Translations under genes and position numbers: made by a program
The notes under the pieces: generated by a model
Told to the model about the DNA's origin: nothing
Databases searched by the model: none
What the model saw: only the letters and a program-made list of their open reading frames with translations
Assembly: GCF_001899645.1 (NCBI RefSeq)
Contig: NZ_MKVV01000081.1
Span: forward strand, 1 to 64,000
Direction: 5' to 3'
Origin: Pseudonocardia sp. 73-21
GTDB lineage: Bacteria > Actinomycetota > Actinomycetes > Mycobacteriales > Pseudonocardiaceae
DNA: 64,000 bases
Shown here: positions 45,898 through 56,618 of the stretch, in pieces
Layout of the letters: the number at the start of each line of letters is the position of its first letter
How positions within the stretch are numbered: the first letter of the stretch is position 1

Positions 45898-47724
45898 ATG
45901 ACTGCAGCAACCGTGCCAGGGCTGGACGAAGCGCCGACCGAGAATGCGCGGTTGCTGTCCTGGGTTCGTGAAGTGGCTGAGCTGACCACCCCCGACCGCA
46001 TCGTCTGGTGCGACGGTTCCGACGAGGAGTGGGACCGCGTCACGTCCCACCTCGTCGAGGCCGGCACGTTCGTCAAGCTCGACGAGGAGAAGAAGCCCAA
46101 CTCCTTCTGGGCCGCCTCCGACCCCGACGACGTCGCCCGTGTCGAGGAGCGCACCTTCATCTGCTCCGTCCTCGAGCAGGACGCCGGATCCACCAACAAC
46201 TGGATGGACCCGGCCGAGATGAAGGCCACGATGTCGGAGCTCTACCGCGGGTGCATGCGCGGCCGGACGATGTACGTCGTGCCCTTCTGTATGGGCCCGC
46301 TGGACGCCGAGCAGCCCTTCCTCGGCGTGGAGATCACCGACTCCGAGTACGTCGTGGCCTCGATGAAGATCATGACCCGCATGGGCGCCTCCGTGCTCCC
46401 CCTGCTCGACGGCCCCGCAGGCGACCGCTTCGTCCCGGCGCTGCACTCCGTCGGCGCCCCGCTCGAGCCCGGCCAGGCCGACGTCACGTGGCCCTGCAAC
46501 GAGACCAAGTACATCTCGCACTTCCCCGAGACCCGCGAGATCTGGAGCTACGGCTCCGGCTACGGCGGCAACGCGCTGCTGGGCAAGAAGTGCTACGCGC
46601 TGCGCATCGCCTCGGCCATGGCCCACGACGAGGGCTGGCTCGCCGAGCACATGCTGGTCCTCAAGCTGATCTCCCCGGAGGAGAAGGCCTACTACGTCGC
46701 GGCGGCGTTCCCGTCGGCGTGCGGCAAGACCAACCTCGCGATGCTGCAGCCGACCATCCCCGGCTGGCGCGCCGAGACCATCGGTGACGACATCGCCTGG
46801 ATGCGTTTCGGCGAGGACGGCCGGCTCTACGCGGTCAACCCCGAGTACGGCTTCTTCGGTGTCGCGCCCGGCACCAACTGGAAGACCAACCCCAACGCGA
46901 TGAAGACGATCAGCCACGGCAACTCCCTGTTCACGAACGTCGCGCTCACCGACGACGGTGACATCTGGTGGGAGGGGCTCGAGGGGGATCCGCAGCACCT
47001 GAAGTCCTGGACCGGCCAGGACTGGACGCCGGACTCGGACTTCAACGCCGCGCACCCGAACTCGCGCTACACCACGCCGATCTCGCAGTGCCCCGTCGTG
47101 GCGCCGGAGTGGGAGGACCCCCGGGGCGTCCCGATCTCGGCGATCCTGTTCGGCGGCCGCCGCAAGACCACGGTCCCGCTCGTCACCGAGTCGCGCGACT
47201 GGCAGCACGGCACGTTCATGGGCGCCACCATGTCGTCGGAGAAGACGGCGGCGGCGAAGGGCGGCCTCGGCGAGGTCCGCCGCGACCCGATGGCGATGCT
47301 GCCGTTCCTCGGCTACAACGTCGGCGACTACTTCCAGCACTGGGTGAACGTCGGCAAGGGCGCCGACTCCGACAAGCTGCCGAAGATCTTCTACGTCAAC
47401 TGGTTCCGCCGCGGCGACGACGGCCGGTTCCTGTGGCCCGGGTTCGGTGAGAACTCCCGCGTGCTGAAGTGGGTCATCGAGCGGATCGAGGGCAAGGCCG
47501 CCGCCACCGAGACGGCCGTCGGCTACGTGCCCACGTCCGACCAGATGGACCTCGAGGGTCTCGACACCCCGGTCGCCGACATCGACGAGGTGCTCTCGGT
47601 CGACGTCGAGGCGTGGAAGGCCGAGATCCCGCTGATCGAGGAGTGGTTCGCGAAGGTCGGCGACAAGCTGCCCACCTCGATGCGCGACGAGCTCGAGTCC
47701 CTGAAGCTCCGCCTCGGCATGTAG
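45898..47724 (+). CDS. pckG: phosphoenolpyruvate carboxykinase (GTP)
   Basis: [63 protein letters not shown]. Confidence 0.97.
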   Translation: MTAATVPGLDEAPTENARLLSWVREVAELTTPDRIVWCDGSDEEWDRVTSHLVEAGTFVKLDEEKKPNSFWAASDPDDVARVEERTFICSVLEQDAGSTNNWMDPAEMKATMSELYRGCMRGRTMYVVPFCMGPLDAEQPFLGVEITDSEYVVASMKIMTRMGASVLPLLDGPAGDRFVPALHSVGAPLEPGQADVTWPCNETKYISHFPETREIWSYGSGYGGNALLGKKCYALRIASAMAHDEGWLAEHMLVLKLISPEEKAYYVAAAFPSACGKTNLAMLQPTIPGWRAETIGDDIAWMRFGEDGRLYAVNPEYGFFGVAPGTNWKTNPNAMKTISHGNSLFTNVALTDDGDIWWEGLEGDPQHLKSWTGQDWTPDSDFNAAHPNSRYTTPISQCPVVAPEWEDPRGVPISAILFGGRRKTTVPLVTESRDWQHGTFMGATMSSEKTAAAKGGLGEVRRDPMAMLPFLGYNVGDYFQHWVNVGKGADSDKLPKIFYVNWFRRGDDGRFLWPGFGENSRVLKWVIERIEGKAAATETAVGYVPTSDQMDLEGLDTPVADIDEVLSVDVEAWKAEIPLIEEWFAKVGDKLPTSMRDELESLKLRLGM

Positions 47725-47739
47725 CTGCCCCGTACGTCC

Positions 47740-47777
47740 GTCTCCGGCCCGTCGCGCACCCGCGGCGGGCCGGAGAC
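47740..47777 (+). terminator. hairpin downstream of pckG
   Basis: GTCTCCGGCCCG-N14-CGGGCCGGAGAC, perfect 12-bp arms. Confidence 0.8.
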
Positions 47778-47827
47778 GTGTCCGGACCCGGTGCGCGCAC
47801 GGGTGGCTCGGGACGCGGTGGTGGCGG

Positions 47828-47888
47828 GATCGTCGTCCGGGGACCGGTAGCTGTGGGGCACACGGTTCCGCGTCCCGGAACGACGATC
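47828..47888. repeat. 61-nt GATC-bounded inverted repeat (intergenic copy)
   Basis: gatcgtcgtccgggga...tcccggaacgacgatc arms; same length as three units inside the E2 gene. Confidence 0.85.
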
Positions 47889-48027
47889 ACGAGGCGCCGC
47901 CCGCCGCCCTACCCGCCGGCCACCGGACCGTCGTGACCACATGGTGTCCTCCGATCGGGGACATTTCGGCTCCCGCGTCCTACCATTCCGGCCAGTCCTT
48001 GATCGCTGCGATCCAGCGGGAGCACCC

Positions 48028-48315
48028 ATGTCAGAGTCGACACACGAATCCCGGGACCAGGGGGAGGGACTGCGCTTCAGTGCGTGGAACCTGCTCCTGC
48101 TCGTCCCCCTCCTCATGCTCGTCACCCCCTGGTTCAACTCCCAGGAGCCCCACCTGTTCGGCCTGCCCTACCTGTACTGGGTGCAGTTCGCGTTCGTACC
48201 CGTCGGCGTCATCTGCGTCGCGGTCGTCTACGTCATGACGCGCGACCCGAACGAGCCGGTCGCGCCCGGCACCCCGTCCGACGTCGACGACCTCGACGAA
48301 GGGAACCTCCGGTGA
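48028..48315 (+). CDS. DUF3311 family small membrane protein
   Basis: LLLLVPLLMLVTPWFNSQEPHLFGLPYLYWVQFAFVPVGVICVAVVYVMTR; stop overlaps symporter start. Confidence 0.88.
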   Translation: MSESTHESRDQGEGLRFSAWNLLLLVPLLMLVTPWFNSQEPHLFGLPYLYWVQFAFVPVGVICVAVVYVMTRDPNEPVAPGTPSDVDDLDEGNLR

Positions 48316-49958
48316 AGTGGACCGAGCTGGTGGTGTTCGCCGTGCTGTTCCTGGCGGTCACCGTGATGGGGTTCGTGGCCTCGCGCTGGCAGCGGGGGTC
48401 GGGACTGGACAACCTCGACGAGTGGGGTCTGGGCGGGCGCCGGTTCGGCTCCTGGATCACGTGGTTCCTGGTGGGCGGTGACCTCTACACCGCCTACACG
48501 TTCGTGGCCGTCCCGGCGCTGCTGTTCAGTGCAGGCGCGCTCGGCTTCTACGCGCTGCCCTACACGGTGGTGCTCTACCCGCTGGTGTTCCTGCCGGTGG
48601 TGCGGCTGTGGTCGGTGTCGCGCGTGCACGGGTACGTGACGCCGGCCGACTTCGTGCGTGGCCGCTACGGCTCGTCACTGCTCGCGTTCCTCGTGGCCAT
48701 CACGGGCCTGGTCGCGACGATGCCCTACATCGCGCTGCAGCTCGTGGGCCTGGAGGCCGTGCTGCGCACGATGGGGCTCAACGGGAGTGGCCTCCTCGGG
48801 CACCTGCCGCTGCTGGTGGCGTTCGTGGTGCTGGCGGTCTACACCTACCAGTCGGGGCTGCGGGCGCCGGCGCTGATCGCGTTCGCCAAGGACATCCTGA
48901 TCTACATCGTGATCCTGGTGGCCGTGCTCTACCTGCCCGCGAAGCTGGGGGGCTGGGGCTCGATCTTCGGCGCGGCGCAGGCGAAGTTCGACGCCACGCC
49001 GAGTCCGGCCGACGGCGTGCTGCTCAATGCCAACAACCAACTGCAGTACATCACCCTGGCGCTCGGGTCGGCGCTCGCGCTGTTCCTGTACCCGCACTCC
49101 GTGACGGGCATCCTGGCCTCGCGGGGCCGCAACGTGATCAAGCGCAACATGATGGCGTTGCCGGCCTACTCGCTGCTGCTGGGCCTGCTGGCCCTGCTGG
49201 GCTACGTGGCGATCGCGGCGGGCACCAAGCCCATCACCAACAACGCCACGGGCCGCCCCGACACCAACACGATCATCCCGCAGCTGTTCGAGACGCAGTT
49301 CGGCTCGCTGTTCGCCGGCATCGCCTTCGCGGCCATCGGCATCGGGGCGCTGGTGCCCGCGGCCATCATGTCGATCGCCGCGGCCAACCTGTGGACCCGC
49401 AACGTCTACAAGGAGTACATCCGCCGCGACGCGAGCCCGGCGCAGGAGGCGCGGCAGGCGAAGCTGGCGTCGCTGGTGGTGAAGTTCGGCGCCGTGCTGT
49501 TCGTGCTGCTCATCGACCCGCAGTTCTCCATCGACCTGCAGCTCATCGGCGGTGTCATCATCCTGATGACGTTGCCGGCCGTGGCGATCGCGCTCTACAC
49601 GCGCTGGTTGCACCGTTGGGGTCTGGTGGCCGGCTGGGCGGTCGGCATGGGTTACGGGCTGTATCTGCTCTACATCATCCCCAACCCCGCCAACGGCAAG
49701 CTGCACTTCGGCGGATCGGCACTCGCGCTCGACAAGCTGACCGTCTTCGGCTGGCACCCGTTCACGGGGTCCACGGTGCAGATCTACGTCGGCTTCGTGG
49801 CGCTGGTGGTGAACCTGCTGGTGGCGGTCGTGGTCACGGCGATCCTGCGCGCGGCCAAGGTCGCCGAAGGGGCCGACGAGACCCTCCCGGGCGATTACCA
49901 CGCCGACGAGGGCTCCGACCGGATCAAGCCGCCGGCGGGAGTGCTCACCCACGGCTGA
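48312..49958 (+). CDS. solute:sodium symporter (monocarboxylate permease-like)
   Basis: LDEWGLGGRRFGSWITWFLVGGDLYTAYTFVAVPALLFSAGALGFYALPYTVVLYP. Confidence 0.9.
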   Translation: MKWTELVVFAVLFLAVTVMGFVASRWQRGSGLDNLDEWGLGGRRFGSWITWFLVGGDLYTAYTFVAVPALLFSAGALGFYALPYTVVLYPLVFLPVVRLWSVSRVHGYVTPADFVRGRYGSSLLAFLVAITGLVATMPYIALQLVGLEAVLRTMGLNGSGLLGHLPLLVAFVVLAVYTYQSGLRAPALIAFAKDILIYIVILVAVLYLPAKLGGWGSIFGAAQAKFDATPSPADGVLLNANNQLQYITLALGSALALFLYPHSVTGILASRGRNVIKRNMMALPAYSLLLGLLALLGYVAIAAGTKPITNNATGRPDTNTIIPQLFETQFGSLFAGIAFAAIGIGALVPAAIMSIAAANLWTRNVYKEYIRRDASPAQEARQAKLASLVVKFGAVLFVLLIDPQFSIDLQLIGGVIILMTLPAVAIALYTRWLHRWGLVAGWAVGMGYGLYLLYIIPNPANGKLHFGGSALALDKLTVFGWHPFTGSTVQIYVGFVALVVNLLVAVVVTAILRAAKVAEGADETLPGDYHADEGSDRIKPPAGVLTHG

Positions 49959-49990
49959 CCGCCGGGCGCTCGGAGGCGACCGCTCAGCGC

Positions 49991-50028
49991 GGGAAGGATC
50001 CACGACGGCGTGTCGTGGGCCCTTTCCC
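49991..50028 (+). terminator. hairpin downstream of symporter
   Basis: gggaaggatCCACGACggcgtGTCGTGGgccctttccc. Confidence 0.65.
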
Positions 50029-50112
50029 CGTGATCCATCGGATGTTCACGGACGTGTTCCCTCGGACGGGTGACCGGATGCCGCCGAGAGTGACCGTTCG
50101 AGCAATCGGCGA

Positions 50113-52110
50113 TTGCCGATCACCACATCGGGGTGCAACATCCTGTGGGCGCCCGCGATACGAAGGGTGACCGGCGCCGCCCGGCGTCGGCTGGCGGAGG
50201 TGACCACGTTGTTGCATGTCGGACCGGCTACCGCCGAGAGCGGCGGGAGCGCCAGAGACGCAGACGACTCCGACCTCGCGGTGTTCGTCGACCGCCTCGC
50301 AGCCGCGGGGACCGACCGGCCCACGACGCTGGCGAAGCGTCAGATCCGCCGGGTCATCGGCGCGGGGTACTCACCGCCGGGGTTGCGCCGCCTGGCCGAG
50401 TCGCTTGCGGCGTCGGTGTCGGAGCTGCCGCCGTCGCAGCGCCGCCCCACCGAGGACTCCGGTTCCGTGGTCTCCGCGGTGCGCAGCAACAACCTGGTCG
50501 TGCTCGACGGTTTCGATGCCGCCGCGGTGGCCGACGCGGTCTCCGCGCTGGTGGCCGACGGACGCCGCGTCCTGGTCACGGGCTCCACCGTCGCCGAGCT
50601 CGCCGAGGTGCGCCACAGCCTGCCCAGCGACGTCGTCGCCCGGGTGGTGGACCAGCTGCCGGCGCTGTCCCCGAGTGAGGTCCGCGAGCTCCGCACGCTC
50701 CTGGCCATGTCCACCCCCGGGCGTCGGGCCCGTCCGGGGCAGGTGCTGCCCGATCCGTCGGTGCTCCCATTGCCCGCCGACGTGGAGCCCCTGTGCAACC
50801 GGGCCGGGCGTGCCGACGCTCCCGGCGCCGCCGCGGGACTCATCCCGTCCCTGCTGGCCGATCTCGCCCCCGAACGCCGCGAGGCCGTCACGTCGGTGGC
50901 GCGGTGCGTCAACCGGTCGCTCGGCGGGATGCCGCCGCGGGTCGGCGGCGAGTGGGCGTGGCGGCTGCTGGCCGACCTCATCTACGGCACCAACCGCAGC
51001 GTGTTCGACAAGATGATCGAGGACGCGGCCCAGTCCGTGGCCGCGCTGGACCGCACCCGGTCGGCCCCGGCCGTCCAGGTCGCCGCCCCGCTGCCCACCG
51101 GGTCGGCCGACGCCCTGCGCCGCTACCGCGAGTTCCTCGTCGCGTCCGGCGGTCGCGTCCGGTCCTACTTCCGCCCGCCCGTCGCGCGTGACGTCCAGCC
51201 GGTGCTGCGGATGCTGCGCGTCGGCGGCCGCATCCCCGAGTCCGTCGAGGACGTCCAGCGCGTCATCGACCACCTCGAGGTCGGCGAGCGACTCACCCGC
51301 ATCGACGCCAACTGCGCGCAGATCGGCATGCACGCCCCGCGCAACGAGGCCGAGCTCAGCGAGCTCGCCGACGGCCTGGTCCGCGTGGCCGCGGCGGCGC
51401 GTTCGGTGGGTGCGCTGCGGCACGACGTGCTGTTCATCGCCCCGAACTCGCCCCTGTCGGTGCCCGACGTCGACACGGCGGAGCAGGTCGCGGCGGCGAT
51501 CCTGGAGTACGCCGAGCACGGCTCCACCGCGGAGGCGGGCCGCGACCTCGAACGGATGGCCTCGGAGCTGGAGATGCGGTGCTCCGCGTCCGCGATGTCG
51601 CCGGAGCACCGGTGGGCGGTCGCCGCGCTGCGCGCACAGGACGCCGTGGGCTACGTCGCCGCGCTGGAGGCCCTCGGGGGCGCCCGCCGCGAGGCGCAGG
51701 ACGAGGCCCGCCAGGGCGAGCTCCTGCGCCGGCTCGGTGAGGGTGCGCCCCACCTCGCCCAGGCGTGGGAGACCCTCGGCGGCAACGCCCTGGGCCTGGC
51801 CTGCCTCCAGACGATCGACGGGCTCCTGTCGTCGGTCCCGGAGGCCGACGCCGCCGACGCGGTGATCGTCCTGGGCGCCGCGCGGCTCGGGGTGGAGCGG
51901 TTGCTGCTCACCGCCGTGGCTCCGCGCCTGATCGCGGTCGTGGCGCCGGGCGACCAGCCGGAGGGCTCCCCGAGCCTGCTCAGCGTCCTCCAGCGGGCGT
52001 CGGCGCTGGTCATCCGCGGGCGGGTCACCGCGAGCCCCGGACGCGTCGTCCCGATCACGCAGACCCCCTCCCGCCCGCACATCGCACCGGTGGGTCAGGC
52101 GGGGGCCTGA
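50113..52110 (+). CDS. large hypothetical protein (degenerate P-loop/helicase-like organisation suspected)
   Basis: Single 637-665 aa ORF; NNLVVLDGFDAAAVADAVSALVADGRRVLVTGSTVAELAEV...; possible GTG start at 50200. Confidence 0.7.
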   Translation: MPITTSGCNILWAPAIRRVTGAARRRLAEVTTLLHVGPATAESGGSARDADDSDLAVFVDRLAAAGTDRPTTLAKRQIRRVIGAGYSPPGLRRLAESLAASVSELPPSQRRPTEDSGSVVSAVRSNNLVVLDGFDAAAVADAVSALVADGRRVLVTGSTVAELAEVRHSLPSDVVARVVDQLPALSPSEVRELRTLLAMSTPGRRARPGQVLPDPSVLPLPADVEPLCNRAGRADAPGAAAGLIPSLLADLAPERREAVTSVARCVNRSLGGMPPRVGGEWAWRLLADLIYGTNRSVFDKMIEDAAQSVAALDRTRSAPAVQVAAPLPTGSADALRRYREFLVASGGRVRSYFRPPVARDVQPVLRMLRVGGRIPESVEDVQRVIDHLEVGERLTRIDANCAQIGMHAPRNEAELSELADGLVRVAAAARSVGALRHDVLFIAPNSPLSVPDVDTAEQVAAAILEYAEHGSTAEAGRDLERMASELEMRCSASAMSPEHRWAVAALRAQDAVGYVAALEALGGARREAQDEARQGELLRRLGEGAPHLAQAWETLGGNALGLACLQTIDGLLSSVPEADAADAVIVLGAARLGVERLLLTAVAPRLIAVVAPGDQPEGSPSLLSVLQRASALVIRGRVTASPGRVVPITQTPSRPHIAPVGQAGA

Positions 52111-52127
52111 GGGCCTAGCGTGAGGTC

Positions 52128-52706
52128 ATGAACGACCACCCGGTGAGCCGCTTCGGCCACGTCGAGCTCGAGGACATGCCCATCGATCTGCGGGATCGCA
52201 TCGGGGTCGTCGCGGAGAAGTCGGGGTTCGTCCCCAACGTGTTCCGGGCGCTGGCGCGGCGGCCCGCAGAGCTGCGCGCGTTCCTGGACTACCACGACGC
52301 GCTCATGGAGTCCTCCGAAGGACTGAGCAAGGCCGAGCGGGAGCTGGTCGTCGTCGCGACGTCCGGCGCCAACAGCTGCACCTACTGCGTCGTGGCCCAC
52401 GGCGCGATCCTGCGCGTGCGCACGAAGGACCCCGAGATCGCCGACCGGGTCGCCACCAACCCCTACGGCGTCGAGCTGAGCCCGCGGGAGCGCGCGATCG
52501 TCGACCTCGCGCTGCTCATCGCCACCGACTCCGCGGCGCTGACCGAGGCCGAGCTGGACGACGCCCGCCTGGCCGGGCTGTCGGAGGAGGAGATCTGGGA
52601 CGTCGGCGCCATCACGGCGCTGTTCGCGATGTCCAACCGGCTCGCCCACCTGACGGCGCTGCGGCCCAACCCGGAGTTCTTCCTGATGGGCCGCCTGCCG
52701 CGCTGA
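52128..52706 (+). CDS. AhpD-like peroxidase-related / carboxymuconolactone decarboxylase family protein
   Basis: CTYCVVAHGAILR (CxxC...H). Confidence 0.9.
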   Translation: MNDHPVSRFGHVELEDMPIDLRDRIGVVAEKSGFVPNVFRALARRPAELRAFLDYHDALMESSEGLSKAERELVVVATSGANSCTYCVVAHGAILRVRTKDPEIADRVATNPYGVELSPRERAIVDLALLIATDSAALTEAELDDARLAGLSEEEIWDVGAITALFAMSNRLAHLTALRPNPEFFLMGRLPR

Positions 52707-52711
52707 GCCCA

Positions 52712-52961
52712 TGATCGCCGCGGGCCGCACTGCGGCACCGCTTCCGGGGCCGTGACGTGCGGCGGGCCGCGATGCGACGGTGGTCGTCACCGGCGCCGTC
52801 GTCGGCGCGGCGGTGGACGCCGTCGTCGGGGCATGGGCAGGCGCCGTGACGGCGACCGACGCGGTCGGCAGCCCCGGCTCCGTCGATCCGCAGCCGACGG
52901 CCGAGACGAGGAGGACGAGCGCGCCCGCGACGGCGGTGGCGGTGAGCTGGAGTCGGTTCAC
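52712..52961 (-). pseudogene. truncated lipoprotein: signal peptide, lipobox and Thr/Ala/Pro linker only
   Basis: VNRLQLTATAVAGALVLLVSAVGCGSTEPG...; no recognisable domain before the ORF runs antisense into the AhpD-like gene. Confidence 0.35.
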
Positions 52962-53087
52962 ATGCCGCCTGCCGACCCGACGGCCCGGCCCGTTGCGCTC
53001 CCGGGGTCCGGATCATCAACGTCGACGAGGCGGCTCCGGCAACGCGCCGCTCATCCCGGCGCAACATCGGCGTCGGATCATTCGCCC

Positions 53088-54206
53088 ATGTCGAACCTGT
53101 TCGGGCGGCGGGCGGCGATCCTGTCCTACCGCCTCGGTATGGCGGACGGCGTATCGGTGACGGCTGCCCAATGGGGCCGCGCGCTGCGCCGGCTGGGGGT
53201 ACGGGTGCGGACGGTCGCCGGTGACGGCCGGCCGGACGTCCTGATCAGGAGTCTGGCGCTGGAGTCGCGCCGGCCCCCGAGGCGCCGGGAGCTGGCGGCG
53301 GCGCTCGACGACGTCGACGTGGTGGTGGTCGACAACGTCTGCTCGCTGCCGATGAACCAGGGCGTCGGGGAGGCGGTGGCCGAGTACCTGCAGGGCCGCC
53401 CCGCGGTGCTCCGCCACCACGACCTGCCCTGGGAACGGGAGAAGTACGCGGGCCTGACGACCTGGCCGCCGCACGACCCGTCGTGGCGGCACGTCACGAT
53501 CAACGAGATGGCCCGCCACGCGCTGGAGGAGCGCCGCGGCATCGCGGCCACCACGATCTACCACGGCTTCGACGAGCGGCCCTGCCCCGAGCAGCGTGAC
53601 GCCGTCCGCCGCCGGTTGAAGGTGGGCGACGAGCCGCTGGTGCTGCAGCCGACCCGGGCGATCGCGCGCAAGGGCATCGAGATCGGGCTGGCCGCCACCG
53701 CCGCGGTCGGCGGCACCTACTGGCTCACCGGCCCCGCGGAGGACGGCTACCAGGCCGAGCTCCGCGCGGTGCTCGGTGCGGGCGGGGTGCCCGTGCGGCG
53801 GCGGCTGCCGTTCGGCGTCCAGATGCCCGGCGCGTACGCGGCGTGCGCTGCCGTCGCGCTGCCGTCGCGCTGCCGTCGCGCTGCCGTCGTCGTGGGAGGG
53901 ATTCGGGCTGCCCCTGATCGAGTCGGCGCTGCACCGCAAGCCCATCGCGGTCGGCGACTTCCCGGTGGCGCGCGAGCTGGAGGCGTTCGGTTTCCGCTGG
54001 TTCGACGCGTCGGACCCCTCGACGCTGAAGTCGTTCCTCGCCGATCCGACCCGTCGCTGCTCGACCACAACGAGGCCATCGCGAAGGCGCACTTCGGCAT
54101 CGACGCGCTGGCCCGGCTCGAGCTGCTCCTGTCCGGCGCCCCGATCTGCGCGCACTTCGGTGCTCCGGAGCAGGACGTGGCCGCCTGCGGCTGCCTGATC
54201 GCCTGA
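53088..54206 (+). CDS. GT-B glycosyltransferase carrying an internal out-of-frame segment
   Basis: Continuous ORF, but residues after GAYAACAAVALPS switch frame; SSWEGFGLPLIESALHRKPIAVGDFPVARELE is in the alternative frame 53776-54198. Confidence 0.7.
   Translation: MSNLFGRRAAILSYRLGMADGVSVTAAQWGRALRRLGVRVRTVAGDGRPDVLIRSLALESRRPPRRRELAAALDDVDVVVVDNVCSLPMNQGVGEAVAEYLQGRPAVLRHHDLPWEREKYAGLTTWPPHDPSWRHVTINEMARHALEERRGIAATTIYHGFDERPCPEQRDAVRRRLKVGDEPLVLQPTRAIARKGIEIGLAATAAVGGTYWLTGPAEDGYQAELRAVLGAGGVPVRRRLPFGVQMPGAYAACAAVALPSRCRRAAVVVGGIRAAPDRVGAAPQAHRGRRLPGGARAGGVRFPLVRRVGPLDAEVVPRRSDPSLLDHNEAIAKAHFGIDALARLELLLSGAPICAHFGAPEQDVAACGCLIA
53850..53882 (+). repeat. three tandem 11-bp units gccgtcgcgct
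   Basis: 53850-53860, 53861-53871, 53872-53882. Confidence 0.9.
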
Positions 54207-54281
54207 CCCGCCCGACGAACGGGACTCCCGTCTCCTAGGGTCCGACGAGAGTGCCGTTCGTCGGAATGGAGGGGCGCCGGA

Positions 54282-54899
54282 GTGCCGCGTCGCAACCGCG
54301 TCGACCCCTTCGGGGAGCTGCACGCCGTCCCGGAGCGGGGGATGTTCACGGGCAACCGCGGCTGTCTCGTCGACGACCGGGAGCGGGTGGTCCGGCACCA
54401 CCGGGGTCGCCTGTGGATCACCTGCGTGACGGAGTTCCGCGGCCGGCGGGTGGGGCTGGCGCGGCCCGGCCGCTGGACGCCGGTGTTCTTCCTCGACGAC
54501 GCGGTGGCGCTCGCGGCCGGGCACCGTCCGTGCGGGGAGTGCCGCTACGCCACCTACCGCCGCTACCGCGACGCCGTGTCCGAAGCGCGCGGGGAGCAGG
54601 TGCGGGCGGGCGATCTGAACCGGTTGCTCGCCACGGAACGCGGCCGGCGCTGGACGGCCCGGTCGGTGCCCGACGGCGCCGTGGTGCTCCACGACGGCCC
54701 GCGGCTCGTGCTGGGCGGGCGGCTCCTCGCGTTCTCCTTCGGCGGCTGGTCCGACACCGTCCCGCGCCCCGCCGGTGAGCTCACGGTGCTGACCCCGCAG
54801 ACGTCGGTGCAGGCGCTGTCCCACGGCTTCACCCCGGTGCTGCACGAAACGGCCTCGATCCCCGACCGCCCCGACGGGGACCGTTGTTCCGGAACGTGA
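54282..54899 (+). CDS. conserved hypothetical protein with HRPCGEC motif
   Basis: GNRGCLVDDRERVVRHHRGRLWITCVTEFRGRR...AAGHRPCGECRYATYRRYRDAV. Confidence 0.65.
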   Translation: MPRRNRVDPFGELHAVPERGMFTGNRGCLVDDRERVVRHHRGRLWITCVTEFRGRRVGLARPGRWTPVFFLDDAVALAAGHRPCGECRYATYRRYRDAVSEARGEQVRAGDLNRLLATERGRRWTARSVPDGAVVLHDGPRLVLGGRLLAFSFGGWSDTVPRPAGELTVLTPQTSVQALSHGFTPVLHETASIPDRPDGDRCSGT

Positions 54900-54938
54900 T
54901 GATCTTCCTGGGCGGAGCAGCTCGGCGGTGCGACCCGG

Positions 54939-55699
<761 letters not shown>

Positions 55700-55703
<4 letters not shown>

Positions 55704-56617
55704 GCCGCCTGCTCCGGGTTCCGGCGCAGGAAGAACATCCGCGCGCCCGCCGACGGGGTGGGGTCGAAGCCGCGGCCGTACTTCCGCTCGATGAACCCCT
55801 GGCCGACCGACAGCACCGAGGTCAGGGCCAGGTACCAGGCCGCGGCGACGATGAGCAGCGGGATGGTCTGGAAGTTCGTCGAGTAGATCCGCTGCGCCGA
55901 GGTGAGCAGCTCGAAGTACCCGATCACGACCACCAGTGACGTGGTCTTGAGCATCGAGATGGTCTCGTTGCCCGTGGGCGGGATGATCACTCGCATGGCC
56001 TGGGGCAGCACGACCCGGCGCAGCGCCTGGACCCGGGAGAGTCCCAGTGCTCCGGCCGCCTCGCTCTGCCCGCGGTCCACCGACTGCAGCCCGCCGCGCA
56101 CGATTTCGGCCATGTACGCGGCCTCGTTGAGCCCGAGGCCCAGCAGGCACGCCGCGAACGGCGTGATCAGGCTGTTGACGTCGGCCGAGACGAACACCGG
56201 CCCGAACGGGATGCCGAGTCCGAGCCGCGGGTAGAGCGCGGAGAGGTAGTTCCAGAACAGCAGCTGGGCGATCAGCGGCGTGCCGCGGAACAACCAGATG
56301 TACACGGCCGCGGCGCCGGTCAGGACCGGGTTGGGCGACAGCCGCATCACCGCGAGCCCGATCCCCCCCACGACGCCGATGACCATCGACAGGACGGTGA
56401 GCAGCAGCGTGTTGGCCAGGCCGTTGAGGATCGGCGTGGAGAACAGGTACCGCCCCACCACGTCCCAGCGGAACCCCTCGTTGGTGAGGACCGTGTGCAC
56501 GAGCATCGCCGCCAGCACGGCGAGCACCGCGACGGCCACCCAGCGCCCGGGGTGCCGCAGCGGGACCGCCTCGATCGGGTGCTCGTGCTTCGTCGTGCCG
56601 ACTGCGGGACCGGTCAC
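55700..56617 (-). CDS. polar amino acid ABC transporter permease
   Basis: [63 protein letters not shown]. Confidence 0.95.
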
Positions 56618-56618
56618 G

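Noticed and set aside
45538-47340. 600-aa minus-strand ORF
   Set aside because: Antisense of pckG with biased composition.
53850-53882. programmed ribosomal frameshift site
   Set aside because: No slippery heptamer; an exact 11-bp tandem duplication explains the frame change better.
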